Positions 34,668 to 46,623 of a stretch of 64,000 nt of DNA are shown in pieces. Location of the stretch: contig JAVIAB010000160.1 of assembly GCA_032433765.1 (NCBI GenBank), positions 33,135,852-33,199,851 on the forward strand, read 5' to 3'. Position numbers and translations under genes: made by a program. Position 1 is the stretch's first letter; the number at the start of each line of letters is the position of its first letter. This stretch comes from Megaustenia siamemsis. Taxonomy: Eukaryota; Mollusca; Gastropoda; Stylommatophora; Ariophantidae. The notes under the pieces are model-generated. The model did not search any database, was not told the DNA's origin, and saw only the letters and a program-made list of their open reading frames with translations.

Positions 34668-35185
34668 TTACTTCCTCTCTCCCTCTGTCTCACTCTTTAT
34701 CTGTCTTTCTTTCTCTCTCTCTCGCTCTCTCTGTCTCATTCTCTGTCTCATTCTCTCTGTCATACTCTCTGTCTCACTCTCTCTCTCTGTTTCACACACT
34801 CTCTCTGTCTCAGTCTCCCTCTGTCATACTCTCTCTGTCTCACTCTCTCTGCGTTTCACACTCTCTCTGTCTCACTCTCTTTCTGTTTCACACACTCTCT
34901 CTGTCTCAGTCTCCCTCTGTCATACTCTCTCTGTCTCACTCTCTCTGCGTTTCACACTCTCTCTGTCTCACTATGTCATACTCTCTCTGTCTCACTCTCT
35001 GACTGTCATATTCTATGTCTCTCTGTCTGTCATACTCTCTCTGTCTCACTCTCTCCCTCTGTCGTACTCTCTGTCTAGTCTTTCTCTGTCTCACACTCTC
35101 TCTCTCTGTCTCACTCTCTCTGTCGCACTCTCTCTGTCTCACTCTCTGTCATACTCGCTCTGTCTCACACACTCTCTCTCTCTGA
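34668..35185. repeat. CT-rich satellite
   Basis: About 500 bases of CTCTCTCTGTCTCA-type units. On the EGF gene's strand this is a purine tract starting about 50 bases past the donor of the 35.2-kb exon. Confidence 0.93.
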
Positions 35186-35235
35186 CAAAATTTACTCCCT
35201 TTGTAAATGTAAAACATGCAACCGATTTGACTCAC

Positions 35236-35404
35236 CAAAACTAGAGGTAGAGAACTGATAGAGTTGGCAGAGAATAGCTTCACCAGACTCTGCCAGGAAC
35301 TCATGTTGTAACCAGGTTCTGTACAGATATCACCTTTGAACCCTGGTGAACAAATACACAGTTGATCGTTTCCAGAAAACACACACATGCCGTGTACACA
35401 CGAC
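35236..35404 (-). CDS. EGF-domain protein, internal exon
   Basis: A 169-base exon with the acceptor TGTTTTCAG and the strong donor GTGAGT. It starts with the third base of a split codon, which fits the two bases left by the 53.4-kb exon, and ends in phase 0. The peptide SCVHGMCVFSGNDQL, then CICSPGFKGDIC, completes an EGF module whose first Cys is in the previous exon. About 25 further residues (SSWQSLVKLFSANSIS) follow without Cys. Splitting an EGF module across an intron is unusual but known. It is an extracellular protein by domain content; the full architecture cannot be told. Confidence 0.8.
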
Positions 35405-35483
35405 CTGAAAACACGAAATAATCAGAAATTAGAAATTAATATTAGAATTATGCATTTATAGCTGAAGAAAAGGTGAAAAAAAA

Positions 35484-35746
35484 GAAAAGAAAAAAGTAAA
35501 GTGCTCCCGTCACGCCAAGTGGCGTATATGGAATATGGTGTTAGTGACCATAAATTTTACTGACCTTCGGCACATGATTTTTTGGGGTTATGTGGTCGGT
35601 ATTACGCCCGTGCCGCTTTACCTTACCAGAAAAAAAATCCGGTACCCATTTAAGGCTGGGTGAACCGGAAGCCGTCGGTTGGGATGTTACCCTACCTCTT
35701 GTCCTTTGTAGTCCAGCTCACTAACCACTGAGCTATCGCGGCTCCC
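35484..35746 (-). mobile_element. SINE family I with target-site duplication
   Basis: Complete copy flanked by CTGAAGAAAAGGT (35462-35474) and CTGAAGGAAAGGT (35747-35759). The B box is damaged (GGGATGTTACCC). Confidence 0.88.
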
Positions 35747-35759
35747 CTGAAGGAAAGGT

Positions 35760-36515
35760 AATGAGACATAAGTGTCGGTGTTTTCTTGATACAAATGTCA
35801 TCAAGAGCATTCTAAGAACATCAAAACAGATGGTAAGAGGTAGGCTAAAGAAAAGATGAATAGATGGAATAAAAGACAAAAGCAAAGACTAAAATATTTC
35901 CTTTTTAACAGCAGCCTGATACGCCAAGAACGACGTTCCATTTATGAAAAGAGATAATCAACAAGCAACCAAATATCTAGAGACACCACAGTATATTGAC
36001 AACAATCTCCTTTCTCTGCGATGATTAAAGGCATCAGCAATTAGAGAAAAAAAAAGAAGATTCATGGTATGAAAGCATACAACATTCGTAAATTAACAGT
36101 AATCTTATCATAATTGTGCAGTTATAGCTGATATAGGGCATTAATTCGATGTCAGTACAAAGTGATCTTAAATAAACAAAGAAAGCTGAATTTTTATGTA
36201 TTTTTAATTTTTTTTTTTTGCTACGGCAAAGACCTGGAAAGAATCTATCTTTCGTTCGCCTGAAGTATTGTCTATATCTGCAATGTCGTTTCCTGTATAA
36301 ATTTTTCTGTCTTTTGTAATTCTTGTAGTGGCCCATATAGTTTTGTCGGTAGTGTTGTATCTATGGGCCAATGGATTTTCCTCAGTCTACTATATTCAAT
36401 GCCCTGGAAAGAATAAAAATGAAGGGCATAGTTTCTGAAAAGATTAGAAGGGGGCGACAAAGATGTAATCTGGCCCAAAACATTGTACAATTTGTCACGA
36501 ACTACACAAACTACA
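35760..36515. other. Mostly unassigned; possible LINE tail at 35830-35990
   Basis: A plus-strand reading of RGRLKKR, a stop, then IDGIKDKSKD resembles a LINE C-terminal basic patch. The remainder holds nothing I can support. Confidence 0.3.
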
Positions 36516-36519
36516 CAAA

Positions 36520-36725
36520 TAAACGACACACACACGACACACATACACACTGGACACACATACACGACACATACACACACACATGGACGCACACACACAG
36601 GACACGCACACACAAGACACACACATAAACGACACACAAACACACCGGACACACATACACGACACATACACAGATGGATACACACAGGGCACACACACGC
36701 GACACACACACATACAGAGGCAGAC
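36520..36725. repeat. (CA)-rich satellite
   Basis: ACACACGACACACATACAC-type repeats, open in several frames on both strands. Confidence 0.92.
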
Positions 36726-36959
36726 AGTAGAGAAACATTGAGACTGGCAGAATACTGACGTCCTCACCAAGGCAGATACCAAAAGAAAGCATATGTATCC
36801 ATGCCCCTCCATTCATTGATATCTTCGATCTACCCATCACTCATCGACTCTTGCAGCCGAGATATCTAAGTGGTTAGTTTGCTCGTTTTACGACCAATAG
36901 AGTGATTCTCTGACAAATGGAATGATTTCCCTGGGGATTCCAACAAAAGGGCCTGTTGT

Positions 36960-37105
36960 GTAATACTCTCAGTTGGCTTCCGCAGTCTGTGTCCTATCCA
37001 GCGCCATCGTCTTCGCTGTATCTCTTTATCCACTAGTATTTGACTGGTACATTTCCATAATTCTATGTTAGTGATTTTGTCCTGCCATTTCCATCCTTTT
37101 AGCTT
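36960..37105 (-). mobile_element. LINE 3' end, same family as 9640
   Basis: The minus strand reads WQDKITNIELWKCTSQI, then RRRWRWIGHRLRKP, a clear LINE C-terminal segment. Confidence 0.65.
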
Positions 37106-37364
37106 CAGATCATCATCTTCTGATAGCCAAACGTAGACTTAAACTGAAAAGGTATACTACAACGAATAAGGTTAGAAAGTATTTCAATGTAGGGTTTCTT
37201 AAAGAACAATGAATTAAAGATAAATTCGCAGTCACAATATCAAACAAATACCAAGTCTTCCAACAACTAGAAAATACAATAAATATAGAAATATAATACA
37301 GTTTAGTTCGAGCAATTTCCGCAGTTGACAATTTTTATTTTTTTCCCGGACCGAACAATTCCGA

Positions 37365-37535
37365 GGTTCATCTACCCGACAAGTGGGCAACATAATTATT
37401 CTTGGACGTAAAGGCGGCCTGGTGTGATATCGACCACATCACCCAAAAATAGGCTGCGGTTATGGAAATATCTGGTCACAAACACTACATTTTCTATACG
37501 TCTTGCAAGGCGTGGGGAGAACTTTTACTTTTTTC
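37365..37535 (+). mobile_element. SINE family II, 5'-truncated
   Basis: Only the body remains: GGCCTGGTGTGATATCGACC, ATCTGGTCACAAACACTAC and a damaged terminal hairpin. No tRNA head. Confidence 0.7.
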
Positions 37536-37569
37536 CTCTGATTACAACAATTGTTTTAAACTTGATCTC

Positions 37570-38560
37570 ATCCTATCCACTGTACCCACTGTACCCACTG
37601 TACCAAAAACAATTATCGACTTCGTGTCCCCTCCCTCCCTTCCTCTCTCTCTCTCTCCAACACTCTACCCACTGTACCGAAGACAATAATCGACTTTGTC
37701 TCTCATCCCTTCCTCTCTCTCACTCTCTCCAACACTCTACCCACTGTACCGAAGACAATAATCGACTTTGTCTCTCCTCCCTTCCTCTCTCTCACTCTCT
37801 CTCTCTGCAACACTCTACCCACTGTACCGAAAACAATAATCGACTTTGTCTCTCCTCCCTTCCTCTCTCTCTCTCTCTGCAACACTCTACCCACTGTACC
37901 GAAAACAATAATCGACTTTGTCTCTCCTCCCTTCCTCTCTCTCACTCTCTCCAACACTCTACCCACTGTACCGAAAACAATAATCGACTTTGTCTCTCCT
38001 CCCTTCCTCTCTCTCACTCTCTCTCTCTGCAACACTCTACCCACTGTACCGAAAACAATAATCGACTTTGTCTCCCCTCCCTTCCTCTCTCTCACTCTCT
38101 CTTTCTCCAACACTGTACCCACTGTACCGAAAACAATAATCGACTTTGTCTCCCCTCCCTTCCTCTCTTTCTCTCTCACTCTCTCTCTCTGCAACACTCT
38201 ACCCACTGTACCGAAAACAATAATCGACTTTGTCTCCCCTCCCTTCCTCTCTCTCACTCTCTCTTTCTCCAACACTGTACCCACTGTACCGAAAACAATA
38301 ATCGACTTTGTCTCCCCTCCCTTCCTCTCTCTCACTCTCTCTCTCTCTCTCCAACACCCTACCCACTGTACCGAAAACAATAATCGACTTTGTCTCCCCT
38401 CCCTTCCTCTCTTTCTCTCTCACTCTCTCTCTCCAACACCCTACCCACTGTACCGAAAACAATAATCGACTTTGTCTCCCCTCTCTTCCTCTCTTTCTCT
38501 CTCACTCTCTCTCTCTCTCTCTCTCTCTCCAACACCCTACCCACTGTACCGAAAACAATA
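37570..38560. repeat. ~78-bp satellite with variable CT tracts
   Basis: About 12-13 units of CACTGTACCGAAAACAATAA, TCGACTTTGTCTC and a CT tract of varying length. Length variation lies almost only in the CT tract. The 319-codon forward frame is a by-product. Confidence 0.93.
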
Positions 38561-38564
38561 ATCG

Positions 38565-38880
38565 ACTTCGCCTCCACCGCCCTACCCACTCCACCCAAAA
38601 TTGTATAAGACCTCGACTATACTCTCCGTCGCTACCTTCTAGCAACAGTTCAAGGACCCAAACTCCACAACTCTGTCAAAGCGGCGCGCACTGCACGGCT
38701 CTAACTGAACCCAACTTCCTCCAGTCCATGTTTTCTGCCACGATAACGGTGGCAGCTCAATCTTGGACGGACTTGAAGTATGACAACCTTCCTACACCGA
38801 AAAAAAATGTCACGACTTACAAAACACAAAAGAAAGATAAAATAAATACTAATTAATATTCCTCTTCTACAGCTACTACG
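38565..38880. other. Unassigned sequence
   Basis: No domain or splice pattern supported. Confidence 0.3.
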
Positions 38881-39012
38881 CGCTCTCTCATTCATCATTC
38901 ATAGTCAGCAGCTGTGTCCTCATCGAGGAAGTACGAGAGACGGCGTTAACTTGATCATTCATAGTCAGCAGCTGTGTCCTCATCGAGGAAGTATGAGAGA
39001 CAGAGCTAACTT
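38880..39012. repeat. Two-copy tandem duplication (~63 bp)
   Basis: CATTCATAGTCAGCAGCTGT and CCTCATCGAGGAAGTA occur twice in tandem with few differences. Confidence 0.9.
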
Positions 39013-39244
39013 GATAGATAACAACGCTCGGGACAAACATTTCACACAAACATGCTCAGGTAACACATTTTTCTATTTCTTATTTTAGCGACCTCTTTCC
39101 AATACTGCCAACCTGCCTGATCATCTATTTCCCTTTGAAAAGCTGATGATCAGGCTGATGATGTCAAGATGATGAGTTGGACACTTTCTCCGTTCTCCCT
39201 TTTTCTGTGTCAGTTTATATGTCTTTTTTTTGTTTTTTTGTTTT

Positions 39245-39570
39245 TGTTTTTTCCGTTCGCCAGCTTTTACCTCTGACAAAATCCCTAGAGACTAGGAACT
39301 GAATTTTGCGTGTTAATCCATTTTTCCCTGGCAACCATGTGCACAGGGGTCCCTCGCCGCACAGGCAGATAACTCAGTCTTCGGAGGCACTCATTTTTTT
39401 CCCGTCCATGAGTAATTGACGTTTCAAGCCGTGCCTCGCTGCTGAGACCAGGGGCGGTTGCCGCAGAGAGAAATCATAAATAAAAATCCCAAACGGTGTA
39501 GCCGGGATTTGAAACCACAACCTCTCTGTCTCGAGGCTGGCGTCTTGCCTCGAGACCAACCAGTCCCCCA
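39245..39570 (-). mobile_element. tRNA-derived SINE, family IV
   Basis: On the minus strand the head reads GGTTGGTCTCGAGGCAAGAC with the B box GGTTTCAAATCCC. The body matches 5773-6085 (CTCTGCGGCAACC, GGTCTCAGCAGCGAGG). Confidence 0.78.
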
Positions 39571-39639
39571 GTTTATAGATTTGATTCCATTTATAGTTTA
39601 CCTACATCAAATCATTGAACAAATGTGACCGCTGCTGTC

Positions 39640-39850
39640 CAAAAAAGGAAATAATACGAGCGGCAAATAGCGTACTCAACAATAACCTTCATTCAAACGA
39701 TATACTGCCAATACCAGACATGGACGCTACCGAAATGAAATATGTTAGACGGATGATAGGAAAGAGCCTGAGAGATAAGATCAGAAATGACATCTTCACG
39801 CAGGACATCATCAACGTCACGTATGGTCTTTCTCATTATCTTGAGTGTTT
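39640..39850 (+). mobile_element. LINE fragment (family 6)
   Basis: Reads ATEMKYVRRMIGKSLRDKIR, then NDIFTQDI, equivalent to the start of the fragment at 51560. Confidence 0.55.
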
Positions 39851-39884
39851 GCTGATGATTATTTATCTACAAAGAGTTTCTTGA

Positions 39885-40258
39885 TGTTTATATTTTCATA
39901 TTTCTTTTAAGCTTATTTGTTCCATCATTAATTCTTCTTTCTCTGATTTTAAACTGCAAATGTTTGGACATGTTCTCTTTCCTCTTAATGTGTCGGTGTT
40001 TGTAACTTTTGTTTGTATCTCAGTTATGTTGCATTTCGATCATTTCCATCTTTAGTTTAGCCAAGCTTGCTTTATCTCATTGCATTTCTTTGCTATTTCT
40101 TGATTCAGTATTTTATATTTATCTTTGTGAACCCATCATCTGTAAAATGTCATCTATATCTATCTTGAAGTTTTCCTGATTATTGTATAATCTCTTTTGA
40201 TGTTGAGTTTAATTATTCCTTCAGCATTTCCTTTTGTTCATCTATACTGTGCGATTGC
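39885..40258. other. Unassigned T-rich intron sequence
   Basis: Possibly the decayed complement of a LINE; no confident match. Confidence 0.3.
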
Positions 40259-40271
40259 TCTATTGCATTGT

Positions 40272-40530
40272 AAAAAGTAAAGTAAATTACCCCCGTCACG
40301 CCAAGTGGCGTATAGGGAATATGGTGTTAGTGATCATAAATTTTACAGACCTTCGGCACATGATTTTTGGGGTAATGTTGTCGGTATTACGCCCGTGCCG
40401 CTTTACTTTTCCAGAAAAAAGTCCGGTACCCATTAAAGGTTGGGTGAATCGGAAGCCGTCGGTTGGGATCGAACCCTACCTCTTGTCCTTTGTAGTCCAG
40501 TTCACTAACCAATGAGCTATCGCGGCTCCC
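40272..40530 (-). mobile_element. SINE family I with exact target-site duplication
   Basis: Complete copy flanked by CTATTGCATTGT (40260-40271 and 40531-40542). Confidence 0.93.
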
Positions 40531-40542
40531 CTATTGCATTGT

Positions 40543-41284
40543 GCCTGTCCTGAATTGTGATGTTATATTTCTCATGCACCTTCTTGTTTAGTATAAGTCA
40601 AATTTTAACTTCATGTTAAGCCGCTTCTCTTTTGTTTTGTTTTTAATTTTATTACGAGTTTTTTTCAATAACTGGTACAATATAATGGTGGCTATTGCTT
40701 CTTCTCCTGGTCTAGCTTTCTGAGATATCAGACTAGAGGTGACCAGATGAGCCAGACGTGATTGCAACAGTCATGGGACATCTCGCGCGGGAAAGGGAAA
40801 TCGGAGTAGCTGTCTCGGGAACTAAGTTCGATGATGAGGAGTCGAAATAATGGCCACTGTGTTGGACACACTTGTGCCATCTACCATTCATACTCAGTTT
40901 AGGGTTAAGGCATAAAAATGCGAAGCTGCAGTATAAATAATGATCACACTCATACACATAGTTTCCTTTTGGTTGCTCCTTCCCTTTTGCATAGCCTTCT
41001 CTACTGCACTTATTTGGGTTCTTTGGTCTACTTACTATGCCATGCTATTTATAGTTCTTCTCCTCTAGTCCCTTATGAGACACTTCGGTGTTCTCCTCTT
41101 TACCTTTTTTCTGTGCTCCTTACCCCTTATTTGTTTGTATTGTACCCCACTCTCGGACATCTCACTCTTGCTGCCTTTTGAGCACCTGTTGGTCTGCTGT
41201 TCTTTTCTTTCTCCTTTGTGTTTGCACACTGACCCCTGTGTGAACTACTCTGGTTCTGTGTGCATTTGCGCACATTTCTGCACG
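40543..41284. other. Unassigned intron sequence
   Basis: Several short frames on both strands at 40733-41280, none with a domain. Confidence 0.3.
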
Positions 41285-41545
41285 TTTCTGTACGTTCACG
41301 ACAGCCGCACTTGGTTGTTATTTGCTTTTCGTTTTGACCTCTGTTTACACACAGGATAGACAATTTTGTTTTCTTTAACACATTTCGATTGTTTTTGTTT
41401 TGGTTGTTTCGTTATTAGTTTTGTGTGTGTGGTTTTTTTTGTTTGTTCCTGCTGAAGGCATATTGGGCAGAAACGTCGCTTAGCCTGTGTCGTCCACTTA
41501 TCACGTAAAATTCTTACATACCATTTTGTTCTATTTTTTTATTTT
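41285..41545 (+). mobile_element. Relative of the hammerhead-motif element at 2781
   Basis: Shares TTTTGTTTTGG, TGTTTCGTTA and the block TTGTTCCTGCTGAAGG, then ATTGGGC, GAAACGTCG and GTGTCGTC, in the same order as 2945-3115. The boundaries are not defined here. Confidence 0.6.
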
Positions 41546-41884
41546 TCCATACTCAGTTTACCATCATAGATGAGTCCTGCCTCCTGAACCTTGATTCCGT
41601 GCACACATTTTCTTGTAGCTGAAATCAGCAATAATCTTATCAAACAGCATGATGCCCAAAACCAGTAACAGAACTTAACTATTTCTTCTGCTATTCGCCA
41701 GTTCTCTTGTATCAGTCATAAATGCCAGGTTTGTACCGTAGTCGCTGGGCTATTATTCGGTGGTTTGTTTATATTGGATGCTTCAACTTCTTTGGAAGGG
41801 GTATGCCATCTTCTAAAAACCTAAAAGCGTAAAAGCTTTTCACAGAATTCACCATAAACAACTTATAGACTTCTTCCTCCTCTT

Positions 41885-42160
41885 TTCTGCCTCATTTGCC
41901 TTTCAGCGTCGAGGGGAGATATAATTTGCGGTCTTTTCTCCTTCTGTTCGCCTCTGCTGCTGATATATTTCCTAGTGATTCTAATATTCCATCCATCCAT
42001 TTTTTTCGTGGTCAACCATTGGGTCTGGTGTTCTCACAACGTTTACTGAAGGCTCGTTGTGTTGTGTTTTGATCTTTCTGCCTTGCCACGTGCCCAAACC
42101 ATTTTATCTGTTATTTTTTATTATATATTCTATGGCGGGAACTCTTCCTAACTTTGTTTG
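41885..42160 (-). mobile_element. LINE 3' end (family 8)
   Basis: Second copy of the family seen at 28565. The minus strand gives PRKKWMDGILESLGNISAAE, then ANRRRKDRKLYLPSTLKG. Confidence 0.65.
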
Positions 42161-42204
42161 CTCAGTTCTTCATTTCTGATCTTATCTCTCAGACTATTTC
42201 CTAT

Positions 42205-42530
42205 CATTCGGGAAAAAACAAATGATAAAGTCTTAAAACAATTAAACATGAAAAGAGAACCACTAAACACAATTTAAACAAGACAAATGATATTTGTGGA
42301 CATGTTAAAAGACACAGCTGTCTACTGAATGTAATCTTGGATGGAAAAATAGAAGATAAAGAGGCAGAGTCAGACCAAGGCTAACATGGACAAGTAACAT
42401 CAAAAGATGGACAAGTCAGCCTATGACAATCAGCACCATCAAAGCAAGAGACAGAGTGGAATGGCGCTCCATAGTAGCCAACCTTCGAAGCAGAGACGGC
42501 ACTCAATGATGATGATGATGATGATGATGA
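42205..42530 (+). mobile_element. LINE 3' end (family 3)
   Basis: Matches 27220-27515, with frameshifts and an (ATG)8-type tail. It lies head to head with the family 8 fragment just upstream. Confidence 0.75.
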
Positions 42531-42950
42531 ACAGCCTCCATACAGACAGCCTTCTCTCATTACGTATTCATCAAACGATTCTAAATTGTTTTTGACTCAC
42601 AACCGCTTTTTTATGGAATGCAATAAGACTTCTTCACTTTTAATTTGCCTCCGAGCTGTTGTCCGTTTATGAAACGCACCTGGCGCCAGATTTCTTAAAT
42701 TATTTTCAAAAGCAGCCGAATATTTAATAAAATCTTGCTTGTTACTTATAAAGCGTTGTTCTAAATAAAAATTGAGACAAAAATCGAAGCCAAAACTTTC
42801 AAGGGGTGACTTAATTATCTAGTAATATTAAAATGCATGTTTGTATATAATGAAGATTCTAGCTATAGAGATGAAGTATTATCGCAATGTTTTGGGCATC
42901 ACTTACTTAGGTCGTATCACGAATGATTATGTTTATGGTTAGTCGAAGGC
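42531..42950. other. Unassigned intron sequence
   Basis: Nothing recognised. Confidence 0.3.
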
Positions 42951-42994
42951 CCGGTTATGGTTATGGTTATGGAAGGCCCCGGTTATGGTTATGG

Positions 42995-43190
42995 TTATGG
43001 TTATGGAAGGCCCCGGTATCACTGAAAACGAATTAAAATCCATAATAGCTCAACCGCCCGTGCCAGTGGAATCATCCGAATTAGCATCTCATCGCATTGA
43101 AGGATCAAAATAATGAAAGGCAGCTGCAGCCCTCATCACAGCAGTCTCATCATACGCCAAAAGACATAAGGCGAAACCGCACATTTTTTT
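42995..43190 (-). repeat. Dispersed repeat R2, copy B
   Basis: Direct-orientation partner of 21205-21395, preceded by several GGTTAT units. Confidence 0.7.
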
Positions 43191-43454
43191 CCCCCGTCGT
43201 ATGATATTATTCACCGTAAGCAATCGGAATATCGAAACACGATCCGGATGAAAACACAGCTCACAGAGTGCACAGAGCACTTAACTCAGTAGCCCCGACA
43301 GCCAGCCGGACTTGGAATATGAGAAAACTACAACAAGGAACACTTGTCAGACTGAGCCTCAATGGTTCCTGCTGCCTATTCGCCATATTGACCGGAAGTT
43401 CTTCACGAATGAAAAACTTCGCAAAAGAGTAAAATAAGCAATTAGAATGCATGA

Positions 43455-43685
43455 TGATCTTCTACTATTGTGAAGAAAGACAAAATGAGATGGTTTGGCC
43501 GTGCATCTCGCTCGTCTCGCGTTCCAAAGACCATTCTGCAAAGAACTAAAAAAGGGGAGAAGGGGACATAGATGTTGAACAAGCTGGAAAGCTGAAATCA
43601 AAGCATGGAAGGTCCTCGACTTTACGGAATCTCAAAGAGTGACTGAAGTTAAAGATATATGGAGAAGGCTGGTGCTATGTGATGA
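43455..43685 (+). mobile_element. LINE 3' end (family 7)
   Basis: Reads VKKDKMRWFGRASRSSRVPK, then a basic stretch, IKAWKVLDFTESQRVTEVKD and IWRRLV. It ends in the GAAGAAG-rich array that follows, as the 2340 copy also does on a smaller scale. Confidence 0.7.
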
Positions 43686-44205
43686 AGAAGGTCGTATGAG
43701 GTGAAGAAGAAGATGGTATAGGGTGAGGAAAAAGATGGTATGAGGTGAGAAAGAGATAGATCTTGGGTGAGGAAGAAGATGGTATTGAGTGAAGAAGAAG
43801 ATGGTATGAAGTGGAGAAGAAGATGTTATGAGGTGAAGAAGAAGATGGTATGGGGTGAGGAAGAAGATCGTATGGGGTGAGGAAGAAGATGGTATGGGGA
43901 GAGGAAGAAGATGATATGGGGTGACAAAAACAGGTGGTATGGGATGAAGAAGAGGATAATGATATGGGGAGAGGAAGAAGGTGATATGGGGTGAGGAAAA
44001 AGACGGTACGGGGTGAAGATGAAGATGGTATAGGGTGGGGAAGAAGATGATATGGGGTGATAAAGAAGGTGGTATGGGGTGAAGAAGAAGATACGATTTG
44101 AGGAGGAAGAAGATGATATGGGGTGGGGAAGAAGATGATATGGGGTGAGGAAGAAGATGATATGGGGTGAGGAAGAAGGTGGTATGGCGTGAAGAAGAAG
44201 ATAAT
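43686..44205. repeat. ~22-bp satellite grown from a LINE tail
   Basis: About 23 units of GAAGAAGATGGTATGGGGTG plus AG, with substitutions and small indels. It starts exactly where the family 7 LINE end stops. The long minus-strand frames are by-products. Confidence 0.88.
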
Positions 44206-44226
44206 AATATTTGATGATAATTGCAA

Positions 44227-44227
<1 letters not shown>

Positions 44228-44316
<89 letters not shown>

Positions 44317-44320
44317 CTAT
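44228..44320. repeat. (AT)n(GT)n microsatellite
   Basis: About 30 AT units followed by about 12 GT units. Confidence 0.95.
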
Positions 44321-44329
44321 TATATAATA

Positions 44330-44905
44330 CACTTCTCAAATGAAAAAACTAAACTGTTTACGCGTGTTGTAGTATAAGAAATTATTCAAGGACAAGCACA
44401 TAGCCACTTAGATTAATACAAATAAAATTATTGTAAACATGTGCTGTCCCTGGACGAGAACTAAAACGTCACAGTACTAACATACAAGGTCACTGTTCGC
44501 ATGTTAAGATGAGGCTTAGCAATACGTCATTCATACGGCATCACGTTATTGAAAAGAGATTGACGTCATCACTGTATCTAAATTCCCAGTGCCACAAGCT
44601 TTCCAGGACAGTCCACATCGTTAATCAAATTAATAACCTTTAACGGTGTTACTGTTGACATTAAGATTCCTTTTAAAATAACGTTTGCGCGATAACCAGC
44701 GAATAAAAAAGACATTTGTTTAATTTTCTTTTTTTTTACTGATATCAACACGCTCAAACTACGACCATTAGTTTTCCGATACATTTATTGATAACATAGT
44801 TATACCTCTGAGTATCTCAGTAACACACAAAAGAGATTCCAGGGGTAACTTCGGAAAAACACTGATAACTAACTATCTTCAAATATCGTCATTTTTACTC
44901 ACTTA
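44330..44905. other. Unassigned intron sequence
   Basis: The 68-codon minus-strand frame at 44578-44784 has no domain or clear splice sites. Confidence 0.3.
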
Positions 44906-44906
44906 G

Positions 44907-45165
44907 TGGGAGCCGCGATAGATCAGTGGTTAGTGAACTGGACTACAAAGGACAAGAGGTAGGGTTCGATCCCAACCAACGGGGTCCGGTTCACCCAGTC
45001 TTCACTGTGTACAGGATTTTTTTCTGGGAAAGTAAAGCGGCACGGGCGTAATACCGACCATATTACCCCAAAAATTATGTGCTGAAGGTCTGTAAAATTT
45101 ATGGTCACTAACACCATATTCCATATACGCCACTTGGCGTGATGGGGGTACTTTAGTCTTTTTTT
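44907..45165 (+). mobile_element. SINE family I
   Basis: Complete; the A box carries one change (TAGATCAGTGG). ACTTAGT occurs on both sides, a possible short duplication. The tail is a T run. Confidence 0.88.
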
Positions 45166-45297
45166 TTTTTTTTTGCATACTTAGTAAACTTAACATATAA
45201 ATAGTACGAGAAATAAAATTGGCACGGTCATATTTTAATTAAGAGCAAAAATAACAATTGAAAAGGTACATAATCGTCTGTTTGTTTTATTGTCATG

Positions 45298-45710
45298 ATC
45301 GTCATCACTGCACACCGGACGATTCCATAGGTGCTCCGATACCCACTCGAGAATCCTCGAGAAGAATCCTGGCCCACGTGGTACGGACTGGGATCCACTG
45401 TGAGGGTAGGTTTTTGCTGATAATGTAGCCCGGGAAGCGGCCATAGTAATGGCGTACTATTTCCATTTTAACTGCCAAGGGATATGTAACGTGTATGAGT
45501 GCACACGGGATCTTATGTTTATTGCTGTTATCCGAGAGGGCTAGACATCGGATCTCACTAACCAGGAGATCGGGGGAGGATAACGTCACTAAGAAACCAC
45601 GCATTAATTGTTCCTATTTTTTTTTAATTATCTCGGCTTCTGATGGGCTTTGAACCAGGTCCTTCCTGTTCTGAGGCCGAATTCGTACTTCTAGGCTACC
45701 CAGCCCCTTC
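45298..45710 (+). repeat. Dispersed repeat R3, long copy, with a tRNA-like block at its right end
   Basis: The left part, ATTCCATAGGTGCTCCGAT, matches 31130 and 34250. The right end (45630-45710) carries, on the minus strand, TAGCCTAGAAG and TGGTTCAAAGCCC in Pol III A/B-box arrangement. Its 99-codon minus-strand frame has no domain. Confidence 0.45.
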
Positions 45711-45879
45711 AAACAATAACACATATTCATTCATGCTATCTTGCTTGGTAATGCTGTGAAAGGGCAAGAACTGTATTATTTAAACAAAACAGATTTACTC
45801 TAGGCAGTAACATTCAGTCTACTCATTTCATTTATCACATGCAATCGGTTCCGTTAAATGCACAGATGAAATATGTGAC

Positions 45880-46000
45880 CTTCTATTTAGTAACTGTCAC
45901 TGGTTTCAGTTAGCTGAGTGGCAATGTTCCATAACGTTTGGCTTTTCGTGGCAAGGCGCGTGCCACTGAGTACGGGTTCGATCATGCTTCGGTCCATATA
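45880..46000 (+). mobile_element. tRNA-like SINE head
   Basis: TAGCTGAGTGG (A box) and GGGTTCGATCATG (B box) at tRNA-like spacing. No body family recognised. Confidence 0.45.
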
Positions 46001-46344
46001 TTGTTCTTTGTTTTTTTTTCTGTTGTTGATTATTTGACATTTTTTCCGAGTGCTGTAAACATACTTCTGCCTCTGAATTGATTCACTGGTAGAACAAGGC
46101 ACGCGATCTAACTTACCATTAAAAAAAAAGACCGGAACGGAACTCATGGGGAACGGAAGTGACACGTCTATTGCGTGAGCTGAACTCCCTAGCCCGAACA
46201 CTGCAACAACCCCCTCTCCATTTTCCCATTTTTTTTTTTCTTTTTGTGTTGAACAACTTAAGTTTTCGTAAACACGTCACTGTGAGGTCAAAATATTTCA
46301 TCTTTGAAATTTGTGATAATTACATCACGTCATTATTGTATCAT

Positions 46345-46565
46345 CATCGTGAGCTATGTATTGAGTGGCGATGACCAATCTCATTGAGTTGCGATGACCA
46401 ATCTCATTGAGTGGCGATGACCAGTCTCATTGAGTGGCGATGACCAATCTCATTGAGTTGCGATGACCAATCTCATTGAGTCGCGATGACCAATCTCATT
46501 GAGTCGCGATGACCAATCTCATTGAGTTGCGATGACCAATCTCATTGAGTCGCGATGATCAATCT
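46345..46565. repeat. 23-bp minisatellite
   Basis: About 10 units of GAGTTGCGATGACCAATCTC plus ATT, alternating GTTGCG, GTGGCG and GTCGCG. Confidence 0.93.
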
Positions 46566-46623
46566 CCTCAGCAGCTTTATCTCTATCTCTCTCTGCCTTT
46601 CAGTATTTCACAAATCAGTCGAC

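Noticed and set aside
36371..36628. Forward 85-codon frame beginning MDFPQSTIFNALERIK
   Set aside because: Its second half is CA-repeat, and the first half is at most a decayed LINE segment.
37424..38856. 319- and 225-codon frames in the CT-rich satellite
   Set aside because: Both strands are open across the same repeat, with unit length changes only in the CT tract.
44578..44784. Minus-strand 68-codon frame as an EGF-gene exon
   Set aside because: No domain, only one Cys, and no matching splice sites.
45305..45604. 99-codon minus-strand frame as a gene
   Set aside because: It lies in a dispersed repeat (R3) that also occurs near 31130 and 34250; no domain.
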